A stretch of 64,000 nt of DNA from Dioscorea cayenensis subsp. rotundata (taxonomy: Eukaryota > Streptophyta > Magnoliopsida > Dioscoreales > Dioscoreaceae), in NCBI RefSeq assembly GCF_009730915.1, contig NC_052486.1:23403589-23467588 (forward strand). Direction: 5' to 3'. Position 1 is the stretch's first letter. Each line of letters begins with the position of its first letter. A program made the translations under genes and the position numbers. Shown piece by piece: positions 14,083 through 25,885 of this stretch. The notes under the pieces are model-generated. The model was not told the origin of the DNA and searched no databases. It saw only the letters and a program-made list of their open reading frames with translations.

Positions 14083-14282
14083 TGTGGTGGTGGTGATGGT
14101 GATGAGATGGAGGTGGAGGAGGAGTTGGGAATAAATAAATAGAAAGAAAGAGAGAGAAGGGAAGGTGTGAAGAGGAAGTAGGTATAGGACTGCTTGACAC
14201 TTGGACGGAAAGGTGGTAAACAGACACACACACACACTCTTTCGATGTTTTTTATTTGTTTATTTTAATTAATTTATATAGA

Positions 14283-15159
14283 TTAAGAAAATTAGATAAA
14301 ATTAATTGATAATTTAAAATTTATAAAAAAAAATTATAAATTATATGTTAATCATTGAATAATCTAATGATATGACACCCGAGTGTAAAGAAATAGATCA
14401 TGGGTTCAAATTCCTCTTTTTGTAGGATTGTTTATCTGGAATTTTTATATTATTTTTTGTACTTTATATATATTATATATCTGGGTTTCACTATTAAAAA
14501 AAAAAAAATTTATATTAATTTTATTTAAAATATAATTTAATAAGATGGGTAATTGTGTATAATTTATTAGAAGTTATAAAAATATATTAAATATAAAAAT
14601 TAAATTAAATTTTAATACTTCATAATTTTTTTTATTTTATCTGTTTTTTTTTATTTTTCTTTTTATTTATTAAAATTATGCATTTAACGTGATAATAAAG
14701 AAGGGTAGTACATGTGTGTTATGAGTTATGATGGGAATAGTATAAATAGATTTATCAATCATATATAAATATATTGATAGAAAAATAATTTTATTAATTA
14801 GCGAACTTACCATCACACTTTCATACTCTGGACACACCAACCATCGCTGGTTGGTATTGTGTTATATATTGTGTTAAATTCTTATAAAAATTATATAAAT
14901 AATTTTATTAATCACATATATATATATATTGGCAAAAAATAATTAGCTGTGAAATAAAATTTACATATTGTACTAATTAGCAGACAAACCATCACATCTT
15001 CACATTAACATATAAACCTTTACTATTTTGGGATTGTGTTATATATGATTTGAGAGGAAAGCAAATAATTGTTTATTAAATTATAGCAAAATTGTTGCTT
15101 TTGGTTTTCAATTTTTTATATATTTTTGTAAATATATATTTATTTTTGGGATTAAAATG

Positions 15160-15192
<33 letters not shown>

Positions 15193-16380
15193 AAATGGTA
15201 GCCTATGTACATTCCATAATTAATGTTCTCTCTAGGAACATTTAATCACGGTCATTGGATCATTATTCAATGATTGTTTGTTATATAAATACTGTACATT
15301 TTTTTTATCGTTTATGATTACGATACTATAGAACACGTTTTGGTACTGTTTATGATAATCATAATTATCGACTTGTGGACATCCATACATTTCAAATCTA
15401 AGTACATCATAAATTATTGATCCTACATATATAAATACACACCTAAATTATTGATCCTATATATATATATATATAAATACACACCGTAGTCATAATAACT
15501 TATAAGTGGGGAATTGTGTTTGAGTACCCTCGGATCCCTTGACATGTGCATAATAAAAGCCCTCAACCCAATGAAGTAAAGTCAAAGCAATCTTTTAATT
15601 AAAAGAATAAAATTACACAATTAGCAAAGTTAGTTAAAAAATTGAAAACTGATATATTTGTTGCAATTTAAGGACTAAAATATTATATATATATATATAT
15701 AAGTCAAAGAACAAAATGACATATTTTCAATTGAAAAAAAAAAAGAGAGAAAGGAAAATAAAGTAACTAATTTTCCAACCAGACAATCAAAATCAAACAT
15801 TTTCCATGAGGCATAGCATTATAGGGTAACACACCATCTAGTTTGGAAAGTAAGCTTAAGGTACTCATTCTAGGGTACTTACAAAACAGTTTAAAGTCCT
15901 TTCAAACATATGTTTATTGATATAAACTCATAAAATGTAATTATGAAGAATATATTAAAATAATACTAATAACAATAAAAAAGACTAGACCAACAAGAAG
16001 ACAGGGATTTAGGTAGGTGACACATGATACTAGTTCACAATTGAAAGAAATCAAATTTGCAAACAAGGGACAAAGAATGAGAACAGGGCGCATGAATGGT
16101 AAGTGCTTTGATGTTATGACTCAAATGCTGGTTGGTAGAGAATGAGGAGCAAAAGTAGGACACATGGCTAAACTTTGAGCCACATTTGTCTTAGTGGCTA
16201 TCACCCTGCTTTGTCATCAGAACTCAATGCCATTACTTCCTAAACTTTGATCTTCAATACCAAAAAAAAAAACAAGAAAAGATCACAATCACAGTTGTAA
16301 GTTGTAACAATCCCAATCCTTCAAAAAATGAACGAAGGGTATCAGTTACGTACAAGCATATCATTGTATTAAACATTGAT
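14283..16380. other. AT-rich region upstream of 4CL
   Basis: No exons are recognisable. It includes several AT dinucleotide runs (for example 15163-15183) and a dispersed repeat at about 15190-15400 related to one near 8800. Near 14402 a GGTTCAAATTCC block resembles a tRNA-type B box, but no tRNA can be folded around it. Confidence 0.55.
15190..15400. repeat. Dispersed repeat, copy 2 (copy 1 about 8757-8935)
   Basis: Both copies share, in the same order, TTGGATCAT, CAATGATTG, a TATATAAATA block, TGTACAT, GTTTATGAT and a TAGAACNCG block followed by ACATCC. The similarity is imperfect, as in an old non-autonomous element. No clear terminal repeats were found. Confidence 0.55.
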
Positions 16381-16520
16381 GTTCAATTCAAGCTCAGATA
16401 TTTGAGAACACTAGTTTTTTTCAATCACTTATCGTCGAGGCACGGGCCCTCAATCGAGGTGAGATATTTGCCTCTTCTAAGCTCAAAAACCAACCAACAC
16501 GCAGAAGATGCGAGCGAGGA

Positions 16521-16620
16521 TAAACTTGGTTGTGGCTCGACTGTAACCACTAACAAAAGCATAAGATATTTGGGCGGAAGAGCCTGTCACCCGTCCACAA
16601 CCAAGTTTAGTCCCACATAG
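16521..16620 (+). repeat. Perfect 15-bp inverted repeat with USE-like motif
   Basis: TAAACTTGGTTGTGG at 16521-16535 is exactly complemented at 16595-16609, leaving a 59-base loop. It is followed directly by GTCCCACATAG (16610-16620), one base away from the plant snRNA upstream sequence element RTCCCACATCG. I see no snRNA, 7SL or other known RNA body downstream, so a transposon-derived origin is equally likely. Confidence 0.45.
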
Positions 16621-17280
16621 GCAGTACATTAAATAGCCTTTGAGCTTATAGAAGAGCGGATACCTCCTTTGTCAGATTGATCTTTTCGAGTGAGGATCTG
16701 CGCCAGCAAATCAATTAAATCACAGTGGATGATATCAATGGCTTGATCAAACAGGTAAATCTCAGAAGATTCAATACTTTGAAAAACAAAAACAAAAAAA
16801 AAATTCAATTCACAACCCCACAGAGCATCATAGCACATATTTGTCTAACCAAACTACATATCTATCAATCAATCCAGGCAATCTGCAGACCTTTGTGTCA
16901 ATAAAGGGATGCTACATTATTTTGGTGAAGCATCACAATTGAAAATCTCATCAAATATTTTGAAGTCTGAGTTCTCAAATGAGTATAACTCAAAGACCAA
17001 ATCAACGGATTAGAACCTGATAATCTAGGAATTGGGAATTGCATGAGGACATTCAGGAGAAGTATGTCTTGCAACAAATTGATCCATGGAAGAGAAGATA
17101 AAACTGACAGCTAACTAACAGCCCATCTGTGGGATGGCAATCACAGAGGGGCACTATCTGCCGAACACTGCCAATTATAAACATCCTTGCCATGATTTAA
17201 AGCCTTAGTTGTAATAAAAAAATCAAGAGAAATTATCAACCAAAAAGATACCCTCATCTGTGTCAAGTAAATATATTTAC

Positions 17281-17610
17281 TGACCTGCTGCCATGCCACA
17301 TGCCAGCCCCTTACCTACAATAAAAAAAAAGCTTGTTTCTCACTGCAATTAACGGTATTTACTGACTGACCTGCTGTCATATGAAGTAGCAGACATTTTC
17401 CTAAAACAACTTGTCTCACCAGCTGCCACGCCACGTGCCAGCATTTTCCTAAATATGGATTACTCAATCACATAGATCGGCATCAATGAATTTCAAGGAC
17501 AAATAATTATGCATTGAGAAAACAAAAATACGACAATGTGTATGATGTAAACGTCAGTTACTCACCAGCAGTCATGCAACGTGCCAGCTCTTTCCTAATA
17601 TCGGCCACAG
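17281..17610. repeat. Degenerate direct repeats carrying GCCAC-TGCCAGC blocks
   Basis: A block reading roughly CTGCCATGCCACATGCCAGC recurs near 17286, 17413 and 17567. Each is followed by a C-rich or TTTCCTAA tail, and a truncated version lies near 17370. The middle copy contains CACGTG. The copies lie 0.8-1.1 kb beyond the DUF3444 stop codon, outside any coding exon I can support. Confidence 0.6.
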
Positions 17611-17793
17611 ACTCACAGCAATGGAAACAAAACTTGTTTCTTGCTATAAATAAAGAATTTATTCGTATACGATCTCACATCATCAAACAAGTTATTAGAC
17701 GTGATGTTTAAGGAAATAAATAATTTTAAGGACTCGAGGAACCCTTGCATTGGCTAAATTCAACCTACAAATTTTATACACCATGAATTAAAA

Positions 17794-17816
17794 ACACACA
17801 CACACACACACACACA
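17794..17816. repeat. (CA)n microsatellite
   Basis: An uninterrupted ACAC run lies in gene-poor DNA downstream of the DUF3444 gene. The surrounding 17620-18400 has no exon that I can support. Confidence 0.9.
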
Positions 17817-18419
17817 TCTTATCAAAATGTTACAGGAAATAGATAACAAAGCCAACTTGAAGTGGAATTGCTCAGTTACACATCAAATGTAGCAAGCCTT
17901 CCATATAACATATAGCAAATTCACATTACTACTTAAAACTTATTGGGATCTGAGTTACCATGACCAAAGGCAACACTTTGAATTATTCCATGAAGCACAC
18001 AGAGTAAGGAAAGGCACTACGGCAATAAGCTTGTCAATGGAATTGGTGTAAGTTCTGACATTCAACAAACGTCCATTATATGCTTAATAATACGGTCACT
18101 GAAAACATAAGCTCTCCGCACAATTAGCAAAAATGTTCACGTGTAATGTTGGTATGATGACATGTTGATAAATTTCATGATGAATAGCCTGAACAACAGA
18201 ACATGATCTCCAATATGCTATGATATAACACAATTAAAATGAACAAACAAGAGAAGAACATATCTTGAAGTTAAAACTCGAATAAGTAGAAATAGTGAAA
18301 ATAATGTCAAATGTCTATTAATAGAACAACCAAGTAAAGCACAAATCATGAGATTTAAACTACAGCCTGCAAAAAACAGTTCTTTTCACATTCCAACGGA
18401 CAAAAAAGGCAGGCTTGGT

Positions 18420-20003
18420 TCATCTACACTGACCTAGGCGAAGCAAATCAGCGGGAAGTGATGCAGGATCTAGCTCCCAACACTCCCCCGGCAAGTCCAC
18501 TCCCTCCATATCTGTAAGCTTTCGAGCGGGAATTTGATGCGAGAACAGCCTAACATTGTCCTTCTCAAGCCACTTCACAGCATGGCAACCGATCTCCCGC
18601 CTCTTGAAGATCGTCTTGAATCCCTCCACCTTCTCGAGATACCCCATGCTCAACCCATGCATCTCACTATAACTCGTCAGGAATACAACAATGTCATATC
18701 TCCTCTCTCCCTCACTTCCCAAATTCTCCTCACCATACAATGCCCATACTGAACCCTTCCTCGGATAAACCCTGTAAACCTCCTTGGCCGCCCGCTCACA
18801 GTCCACCAAATGCGAGAACATGTTCACTGAATCAATGTCAACCTTCCTCCCAACCTTGAACCTTCCACAAGAAACATGATGTCCAGATTTCTCAAACAGC
18901 ATTATGGCCTCATCTCCATCACTCTGAACATCCAACCAGCTCATCTTCACTCTGAAAGGATTTGAACTCACAGCCTCATCAATCAATCCATAATGCCTTG
19001 GCATTCCATCATCGTCATCATAGATGGCCCAAACTTGCCCTTTTTTGAAGCATCTTTCACTCCTGTCCTTATCAAAATCATAGAAATCAGAATCCTCAAC
19101 TGCCATCAAGCTCAAGTCCCCGTCTTCAATTTCTTCCTTGACTGCCACAATGCTGTTCTCCATCTCCTTCTCCTTCCTCTTCTTCTCCGCATTCTTCTTT
19201 CTTAATGTTTTGCTGAGCTCCAATTGGATCTCGGCAAGCGTTTTCTCGATCCTTCTCTTGGGGTTTTTAGGGCTCGGAGGATTGGAAGCGTTTGTTTTTC
19301 GCTTTCTTAGATTGGTCGCAGGCCAATTGATAGGAATTCTAGGTCTGGAGCTGGATTTCGATCGGGGAGCGCGAACTCCAACCCCGGGGTTAGAACTTGG
19401 AGTATTGGAAGATATAGATTGAGAAGGGGGTACCTCAAGGGCGAGGAAAGGCTTGAGGCAACGGGGGCACAAGAGGCGCTGGCCAAGATGGCGACGATCA
19501 AACTCGTGAAGAAGGCGGCAAGCCGCGCAGGCAGTCCAGAACGTCGCCTCCTCTAGCGGGGCGGCACTTGCGATTGCTTCACGGAGACGGAGGTCAAGCG
19601 CGCGTTTGCGAGGCCGATCAGATAGAACGTCAAAAGCGGCAGAGATTCGATCCATAGCTTCTGCGGCACCAGCGAAGGCGTCACCGGAGAACAATAGGGA
19701 GAGAGATTCGAACTGGGATCGGGCAGTGGCCGAGGATGAGAGAGGTGGGAGGTGAAGGGCGGCGTAAGGGTCGGCGACGGGAGCTCGGAGAGTCTTCAAG
19801 GCGGCGACCATGGCGTCGATCCCGGCGAGGTCCGGCTTAAGCCGGCGTGCTCGCCGCGCGTGCTTGTGGGCGGACTTGAAGGATTTAGCGCCGTAGAGAT
19901 CTTCCGCTTGTGATTTCAGCAGCAGAGCCTCATCTTCCACTTCACTTCCGGCACCGACTCCGGCTCCGGCGCCGGCGTCAGCGTCGGACACCGGAGAGTC
20001 CAT
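18420..20003 (-). CDS. J-domain-like protein with zinc ribbon and DUF3444
   Basis: Single-exon gene for 527 aa, with the first ATG at 20003 and TGA at 18420-18422. The N-terminus is acidic. Residues about 36-65 form the ALxKSxxHARRARRL-type helix common in this plant family. Residues about 72-140 align with a J domain (DPYAALHL, then AAFDVLSD) but lack the HPD tripeptide needed to stimulate Hsp70. A C-x2-C...C-x2-C zinc-ribbon-like segment sits at about 154-195. A basic nuclear-localisation-like region (RKRKT, NPKRR) and a Lys-rich coiled segment follow. DUF3444 fills about 304-520 with its VWAIYDD, MPRHYGLI and VWALYG landmarks. Members of this family are uncharacterised plant proteins, probably nuclear. 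It is head-to-head with the bZIP gene, 707 bases between start codons. Confidence 0.9.
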   Translation of the reverse strand: MDSPVSDADAGAGAGVGAGSEVEDEALLLKSQAEDLYGAKSFKSAHKHARRARRLKPDLAGIDAMVAALKTLRAPVADPYAALHLPPLSSSATARSQFESLSLLFSGDAFAGAAEAMDRISAAFDVLSDRPRKRALDLRLREAIASAAPLEEATFWTACAACRLLHEFDRRHLGQRLLCPRCLKPFLALEVPPSQSISSNTPSSNPGVGVRAPRSKSSSRPRIPINWPATNLRKRKTNASNPPSPKNPKRRIEKTLAEIQLELSKTLRKKNAEKKRKEKEMENSIVAVKEEIEDGDLSLMAVEDSDFYDFDKDRSERCFKKGQVWAIYDDDDGMPRHYGLIDEAVSSNPFRVKMSWLDVQSDGDEAIMLFEKSGHHVSCGRFKVGRKVDIDSVNMFSHLVDCERAAKEVYRVYPRKGSVWALYGEENLGSEGERRYDIVVFLTSYSEMHGLSMGYLEKVEGFKTIFKRREIGCHAVKWLEKDNVRLFSHQIPARKLTDMEGVDLPGECWELDPASLPADLLRLGQCR

Positions 20004-20150
20004 GGCGGCGAGACGGTGGTAGCGACGAGCATCGCTTACAAGTTATCAAGGTCCTTAATGAGTATGGGCCGTGCGTTTGCCTCGAGATCAGAAACAAGAT
20101 GATCGCGATATATGTGAATCTCAAGGCAAGTATGTTACTTGATTAAGTAA

Positions 20151-20156
20151 CACGTG
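20151..20156. promoter_or_regulatory. G-box (CACGTG) in the DUF3444/bZIP shared promoter
   Basis: ACACGTGT, a palindromic ACGT-core element, lies about 150 bases upstream of the DUF3444 ATG and 555 bases upstream of the bZIP ATG. It is the class of site that the neighbouring bZIP protein's family binds. Confidence 0.6.
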
Positions 20157-20652
20157 TCAGGTTGATAGGCGCCGATGGGCAATCAAGTCAAAAAGGGTTA
20201 AGTTTTAACCCTGGTTAACTTAACCCGGGCTCTTATCTGGAATATCTTATACCGTATATGAGCGAGTATTTCAACTTTCCCCCTTATTCCCCTTCTATCG
20301 TCCCTCCCATTCGTTCTCACGGATCTCAATCTCATCTCTATTTCCACCCCTAATTTCCGCTTTGAACGCGACTCTCCATCGCGGATTCATCTTGAATTCG
20401 TTCCGCTCTCAAGTGTGTATCTATTTTCTAGTCTATAGATCCAGTTTATCGTTTAAATTTGACGAATTTGAATTTCTTGGAACAAAGGAGCTGTTTTATT
20501 TTGTTAATCCACACTGTTTTACTTCTTGGTTTTTGAAAAAAAGTTTTTAATTTGTGTGGTTAGGGTTTGGAGTTTGATTGGTTGGTTGACGAATTGGAGC
20601 TGTTTGGAGTGTAGATCTTTGAATTTGAGCGCGTGATTTGGGGGTTATTGTG

Positions 20653-20688
20653 ATGAATTATGGCTTGAAGAGGAAATTTGGGAAGTAG
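20653..20688 (+). other. Short upstream ORF before the bZIP start
   Basis: An ATG at 20653 opens 11 codons (MNYGLKRKFGK) and stops 22 bases before the bZIP ATG at 20711. Whether this stretch is in the mature leader is unproven. Confidence 0.4.
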
Positions 20689-20710
20689 TTGGCCGAGGAG
20701 TTGTTGGATC

Positions 20711-20994
20711 ATGGGGAGCAGTGATGCGGAGACACAAGCTAAGGCTGGCAAGACCTCGGCAGCGCAGGTGCAGGATTTGGTATTGATTATTGGTCGTTTT
20801 GATGGTTTTAGTTTAATGAAAGTTGAAAAAAAGGCTATGGTTGTTTGTTCAGGAGCAGCCAGCAGCCACCAACTCTAGCGCCACGCCTCCGGGCTACCCG
20901 GATTGGTCCGGATTTCAGGTGATCTGAGTTAAATTCTTGTGTGAACTGTGAGAAAATTCTATGATTTGAGTAAATGAATGCTTTTCTATAGAAG

Positions 20995-21027
<33 letters not shown>

Positions 21028-24000
21028 TTATTTTATTTTTTTGGCTGGATTATGATAGGCATATTCACCGATTCCGCCACATGGGTTCTTCCCTTCTCCG
21101 GTTGCTTCGAGTCCTCAAGCTCACCCTTATATGTGGGGAACTCAGGTGCTTTTATCGTTATTTGAAATTTGTACTGTTGTTTAAAGAAATTCGTTTAAAC
21201 TATTTTTGTCATGAATTATGTATCACTGTTGATGTTTTAGTTGTGGGTATCACTTCATGAATTTAGTTCTGGACACTAGTTTTTGTAGTTCATGTTCCTC
21301 ATCTGATTAAAAAGTCTACTTTGTTATAATCGCCTTAAAGAACTAGACAAAGAGCTACTTTGCATTCAAGTTAAGTCATAGTTGACTCCATACAAAAATC
21401 AAGATATAGGTTGTTTTATTTGACACATGGGCATTTGGGATCATGACTTGGTTACTGATGATTTCAACCTGGTGTTGTGTCTATATGCAATTCAATAGTC
21501 TGTCTATTCTGAAGAACTGGACTGTTTTAATTATAATCTCTAAAAGCACAGGGATGTTGGAGATGATTAAAATAAACAAAAAGAAAAGGTTAATTAATGA
21601 TGATTTGGTTACTGATTTATGGTAAAGCTGGCTATCATCTATGGGTCAGATGTGTAACAAAAATCTGCTTTAGAGCTTGATGCTTATCATCAATGAAAGC
21701 ACCTAGTTGCTTCTATCTTGGTATTTTGGTGTCATGCTTTTGTTGTAAATTTAATATTTTTATATATCTTCACTTGTATAAAGGGTTGGGGATTTGTCTT
21801 ATTCACCTCCATAAACAACAATTTAGAGAAAACGAGGGGATATTCATAATTAGGAACATGATAGATGAGAATTATTGAGGCATGCCAGCAGTTTAGGTTT
21901 GCAGGCATTTTATTAAACGATTTTGTTTTCTATGCAGCACATTATGGCTCCATATGGGACCCCGCCACATCCATATGTCATGTATCCTCCTGGAGGCTTA
22001 TATGCTCATCCATCCATGCCACCAGTAAGTTTTGATTGAATAGCCTCATAGTTCATAAGTTGTATGTGATCCATGTTTTTTTTTTCCATATTAAAGTTTA
22101 CCTTATTGTTGGCATTACATTAACAGGGGTCACATCCCTTTAGTCCTTATGCCATGCCTTCCCCAAATGGAAACGTTGAAGTTTCAGTGAGTTTGCTGCT
22201 AAAATATTTCATTATCATGTTTATGTTCCCACACCCATGTGTTTGTCATCTACAGATTTGCAAATGGTTAATGAAGTCAAGGTTAACATGTGATTTATTT
22301 CACAGGGTGCTGTGACTAGTGGAGCAGAAGTGGATGGTAAGTCACCTGAAGGTAAGGAAAAAAGCCACCTCAAGAGAACAAGAGGGAGTTTGGGAAGTTT
22401 GAACATGATTACTGGAAAGAACAACAATGAGCCAGCTAAAACATCAGGTCCATTAGCCAATGGGGTTTTCTCTCAAAGGTACAGAGTATTTAGACTTATA
22501 TTAAATGTGATTACTCTGATTATACTTTTGCCAATGCATCGATGCCTGTTCCTTGTGGTTACTGAAGGAAGTGCTGTTTCTTCTTTGCCTCTGTTCTGCA
22601 GTGGAGAAAGTGGAAGTGAAGCTTCAAGTGAAGGAAGTGATGCTAATTCTCAGAATGTGAGTACATTTCAAGTGGTTTTATATGTTTATTTTATTTTTTC
22701 TGACTGCAAGTTATTTTATCGATACAATAATTCATTAAGGGAATATCATCTGACTAGTGTCTTATTCATGATTGCTTTCTGTTTTTAGAATGAAGTGTCT
22801 TTCTAGCTTCACTGGTTTCTATATTTCATTTCTTTTTATGACATCGTATTCCGTTGGCATGTGACTTTATGATGTTAATGATCACTTGTTTAGTTTTTCA
22901 GCATGGGGCACAAAGTACTTAGGCATATGCTTTGGCCATTAATTTCCATAATTTACAAGATTCATCAAGTCACTCCTTTAGCATGTTGAAGCTGTTATTC
23001 CTTTTTTGCCCATGCTTAATATTCTCAAATCCATGCTGCCTAACATGCAACTCATCTCCCAAACGTTTTGCTATTTATTATGATAGGAGTCTTGCATTCT
23101 TGCCAGCATTCAGTCAATGTGGTGTCATAATTATTGGTGATTTTACATGGTTTATATAGGTTTCACACATGGTGCTTCAGATATACGCCACAACGTTGGG
23201 TACAAATCTGTTGCTTTCTTGGATATATGGGAACAAAACTTGCAGTTATTCCTACAGTCTATTAATAGGCCCATCAGTCATTTGACTAAAACCTTTCTTT
23301 AGCATGCTTCTTGGAATTTGTTTTAAGTGAAGTGTCTGTTGGTAGTTGTGAGAGTAGAAAGTTCCCTGCTTTTGCGTCATAGATCATGAATATTTTAAAA
23401 AATTGTAGAGCGAAGAATTGTTTTCAAGGTGGTTGTTTAGACACATACTCACCCGTTGTGGATCATACTGTTGATTGTGCAGGATTCACAACCAAAGGCT
23501 GGTGGTGGGCATGAGTCCTTTGAAGGTGTGTGTATAAAAGTAATTTTCTTTTAGGTAATTAGTATATCTGTGCTACGGGCCTAACACTTGATGGTATCTT
23601 ACAGCTGAAACATCCCAAGAAGGCACTGCTGCACGAGATCCTCAGAATGGAGTCTCGCGTGCATCATCCCAGTCTGCTTTGAACCAGACTCTGCCCATCA
23701 TACCCGTGCCAGCAGCAGCTGGTACGTCTGGAGGTGTTGCTGGCCCTACTACAAACTTAAATATAGGAATGGATTACTGGGGTGCACCTGCAGCGGCCAT
23801 TTCTCCGATTCGTGGAAAGGTACCTGCTACCACAGTTCCAGGTGCTGTGGTTCCGGGTGGGTTTGTCGGATCTCGTGAAAATGTTCCCACAGAGATGTGG
23901 CTCCAGGTTTTTCTTTAAATTGCCACTAATCTTTAATTCTCAATTTCTGCTTATGTGTCTCATCTACTTTAACATCATTTATGCTGTTATTACGTAATTT

Positions 24001-25123
24001 ATTTTTAATTATCATTTTATGCTGTACAGCTTTCTTTGGCAATATATGTGATGGTGTCAATGTCTGTCATTTTGAGAAATTGTCATATGACCGGAGCCTG
24101 GTGTCATCATCTTAGACTCTATTTATAGGTCGTGACTGTTAATTTGACCAGGACCCTAGCTGGTCTTATAGGGAAAAATTGTCTCCCAGAGTGGTGTTGG
24201 TATCAAGTCAAACTTAATATTTGACTGTTAGTTTATTCACAAGGATTGTGGTTGTCTTTTCAGTAATATTTGAATAATTTCTATATTGATTTGGGTAGTT
24301 ACTTGAAACATCTATGAAAGGTCCGATCTGACCATAAACTTGGCCAACCTTGGCAAGAGAACCTGTCTTTATGGAAAGCATACATCTGCTGTGAGTTTGT
24401 GCCATCATGAACCACTTGGCAAGATCCCAAAAGCAATGCTAGTGATCATGAATGACCTGTTAATCTCATTCTCAATGTTAATTATTTTGATTTTATTCTT
24501 TAAAACTTAAATCAAGTTTTTAAATTTCTTTCTGATTAAATGAATATTTTCCTGCATCATTGCCCTTGCTGATAGTTCCAAGTTTATATGCATTCCCTCC
24601 CTGCTAGCAGGATGAAAGAGAACTTAAAAGGCAGAGGAGAAAACAATCAAACAGGGAATCTGCACGTCGATCCAGGTTGCGCAAGCAGGTATCAAGCATA
24701 TATTCTCAGTACATTCTACAATATTGTTATTGTATAATTTTATACTCAAAAAAGGAATTATTCGCCTCATGCTTTAGGCCGAGTGTGAAGAGTTAGCTCA
24801 GCGGGTCGAGTCATTGAAGGACGAGAACAATTCACTTAGAGCAGAAGTAAACCAGATTAGGAAGGAGTATGAACAACTACTTGCACAGAATGCCTCTCTA
24901 AAGGTGGGAGATTTTCCTGGTTGATTATTTTGCTTGTCAGTTGTTACTGCCCGTGTTAAACCGTCCTGCAAATCTGCAGGAAAAACTCGGAGAACAACCA
25001 AGAGGAACTGGAGATTCAAGACCTGACGATAATGACCAACATGCAGGTGAAGACGATCATAGGAAAAACTCAGATTCTGACGCTCGGCCAACACAAGAAG
25101 ATCTAGACCAGGGCAGTCACTGA
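20711..25123 (+). CDS. GBF1: G-box-binding bZIP factor (group G, GBF/HBP-1a type)
   Basis: Nuclear transcription factor of the family that binds CACGTG elements in light- and stress-regulated promoters. Twelve exons: 20711-20767, 20853-20918, 21059-21145, 21938-22024, 22127-22186, 22306-22478, 22602-22656, 23483-23525, 23605-23906, 24611-24688, 24778-24903, 24980-25123; 425 aa. All phases agree. The N-terminal half is the proline-rich MFMR region ([58 protein letters not shown]). The basic region has N324-x7-R332 (NRESARRSR) after [12 protein letters not shown]. Zipper heptads fall at L342, L349, L356, I363, L370 and L377. The start at 20711 ([11 protein letters not shown]) fits the family's MGSSE/D N-terminus. 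The symbol is by family; the exact GBF paralogue is not settled. Confidence 0.94.
20995..21029. repeat. (ATT)n microsatellite in bZIP intron 2
   Basis: About eleven ATT units lie roughly 30 bases upstream of the exon 3 acceptor at 21058. Confidence 0.85.
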
Positions 25124-25885
25124 GCCGGTCACACCCGCTGACTAAACCATTGGCATATCTTTGATATGAAAATTTGTAGAATTTCTTGCCGTCGATTGTT
25201 ATTAATAGGTAGTCGAGATGTCAATACTGACCAACTCCAGACATGATTCCTGTGCAATGGTCTTGACCAATCTTTTTATGGTCAAAAGCTATAGCAGGAC
25301 ATGTAATACTGGAATCAAATCTCACCACTTTTATGTTTAGAAGTGAGTTAATCAGATGAACTAGTCGCCATTGCTGTCTTATATAACTGAATTTGTGATT
25401 ATGTGGCTTGCATTTATTATACTTAATAAACAAGCCAAGATGTATTTTTGGCATTCGGATTGTGAAACTTTGTTTGTACCTTTGATACCTTTCAACAGAA
25501 TGATTTAAGTAGCTTGCATTTGGTATACGGAAGAAAGGCGGTAAAATTTTGTTTCGAGTTTTAGTCACATGCATATCCTATTAATTGTCCTCTGTTTTGA
25601 ACCATCTCATGAAAACAATTGCAAGCTGAATGCATGATGAAAAACACACTTGATCTAATGAAGATCAAAATTCCCTCTTAACAATATAGAATTCAGAATC
25701 ATGGTACAGAAACTAGAGAAGCACTCAAATCCAAACAGAAAAACATATTCAACTAGTTCAACCAGTTCAACCAGCCATCAAGTTCAAATATGGGGCTGAA
25801 TCATACTCTATGAAAGTTTCCATAGAAGAAATTTATTATTACCTCAGTTACTGACACAGAAAATTGCTAGCTTGCCAAAGACTAA

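Noticed and set aside
14343-14420. A tRNA or SINE, suggested by GGTTCAAATTCC near 14402
   Set aside because: No cloverleaf, acceptor stem or clear A box can be drawn around it. It is too weak to list as a gene or element.
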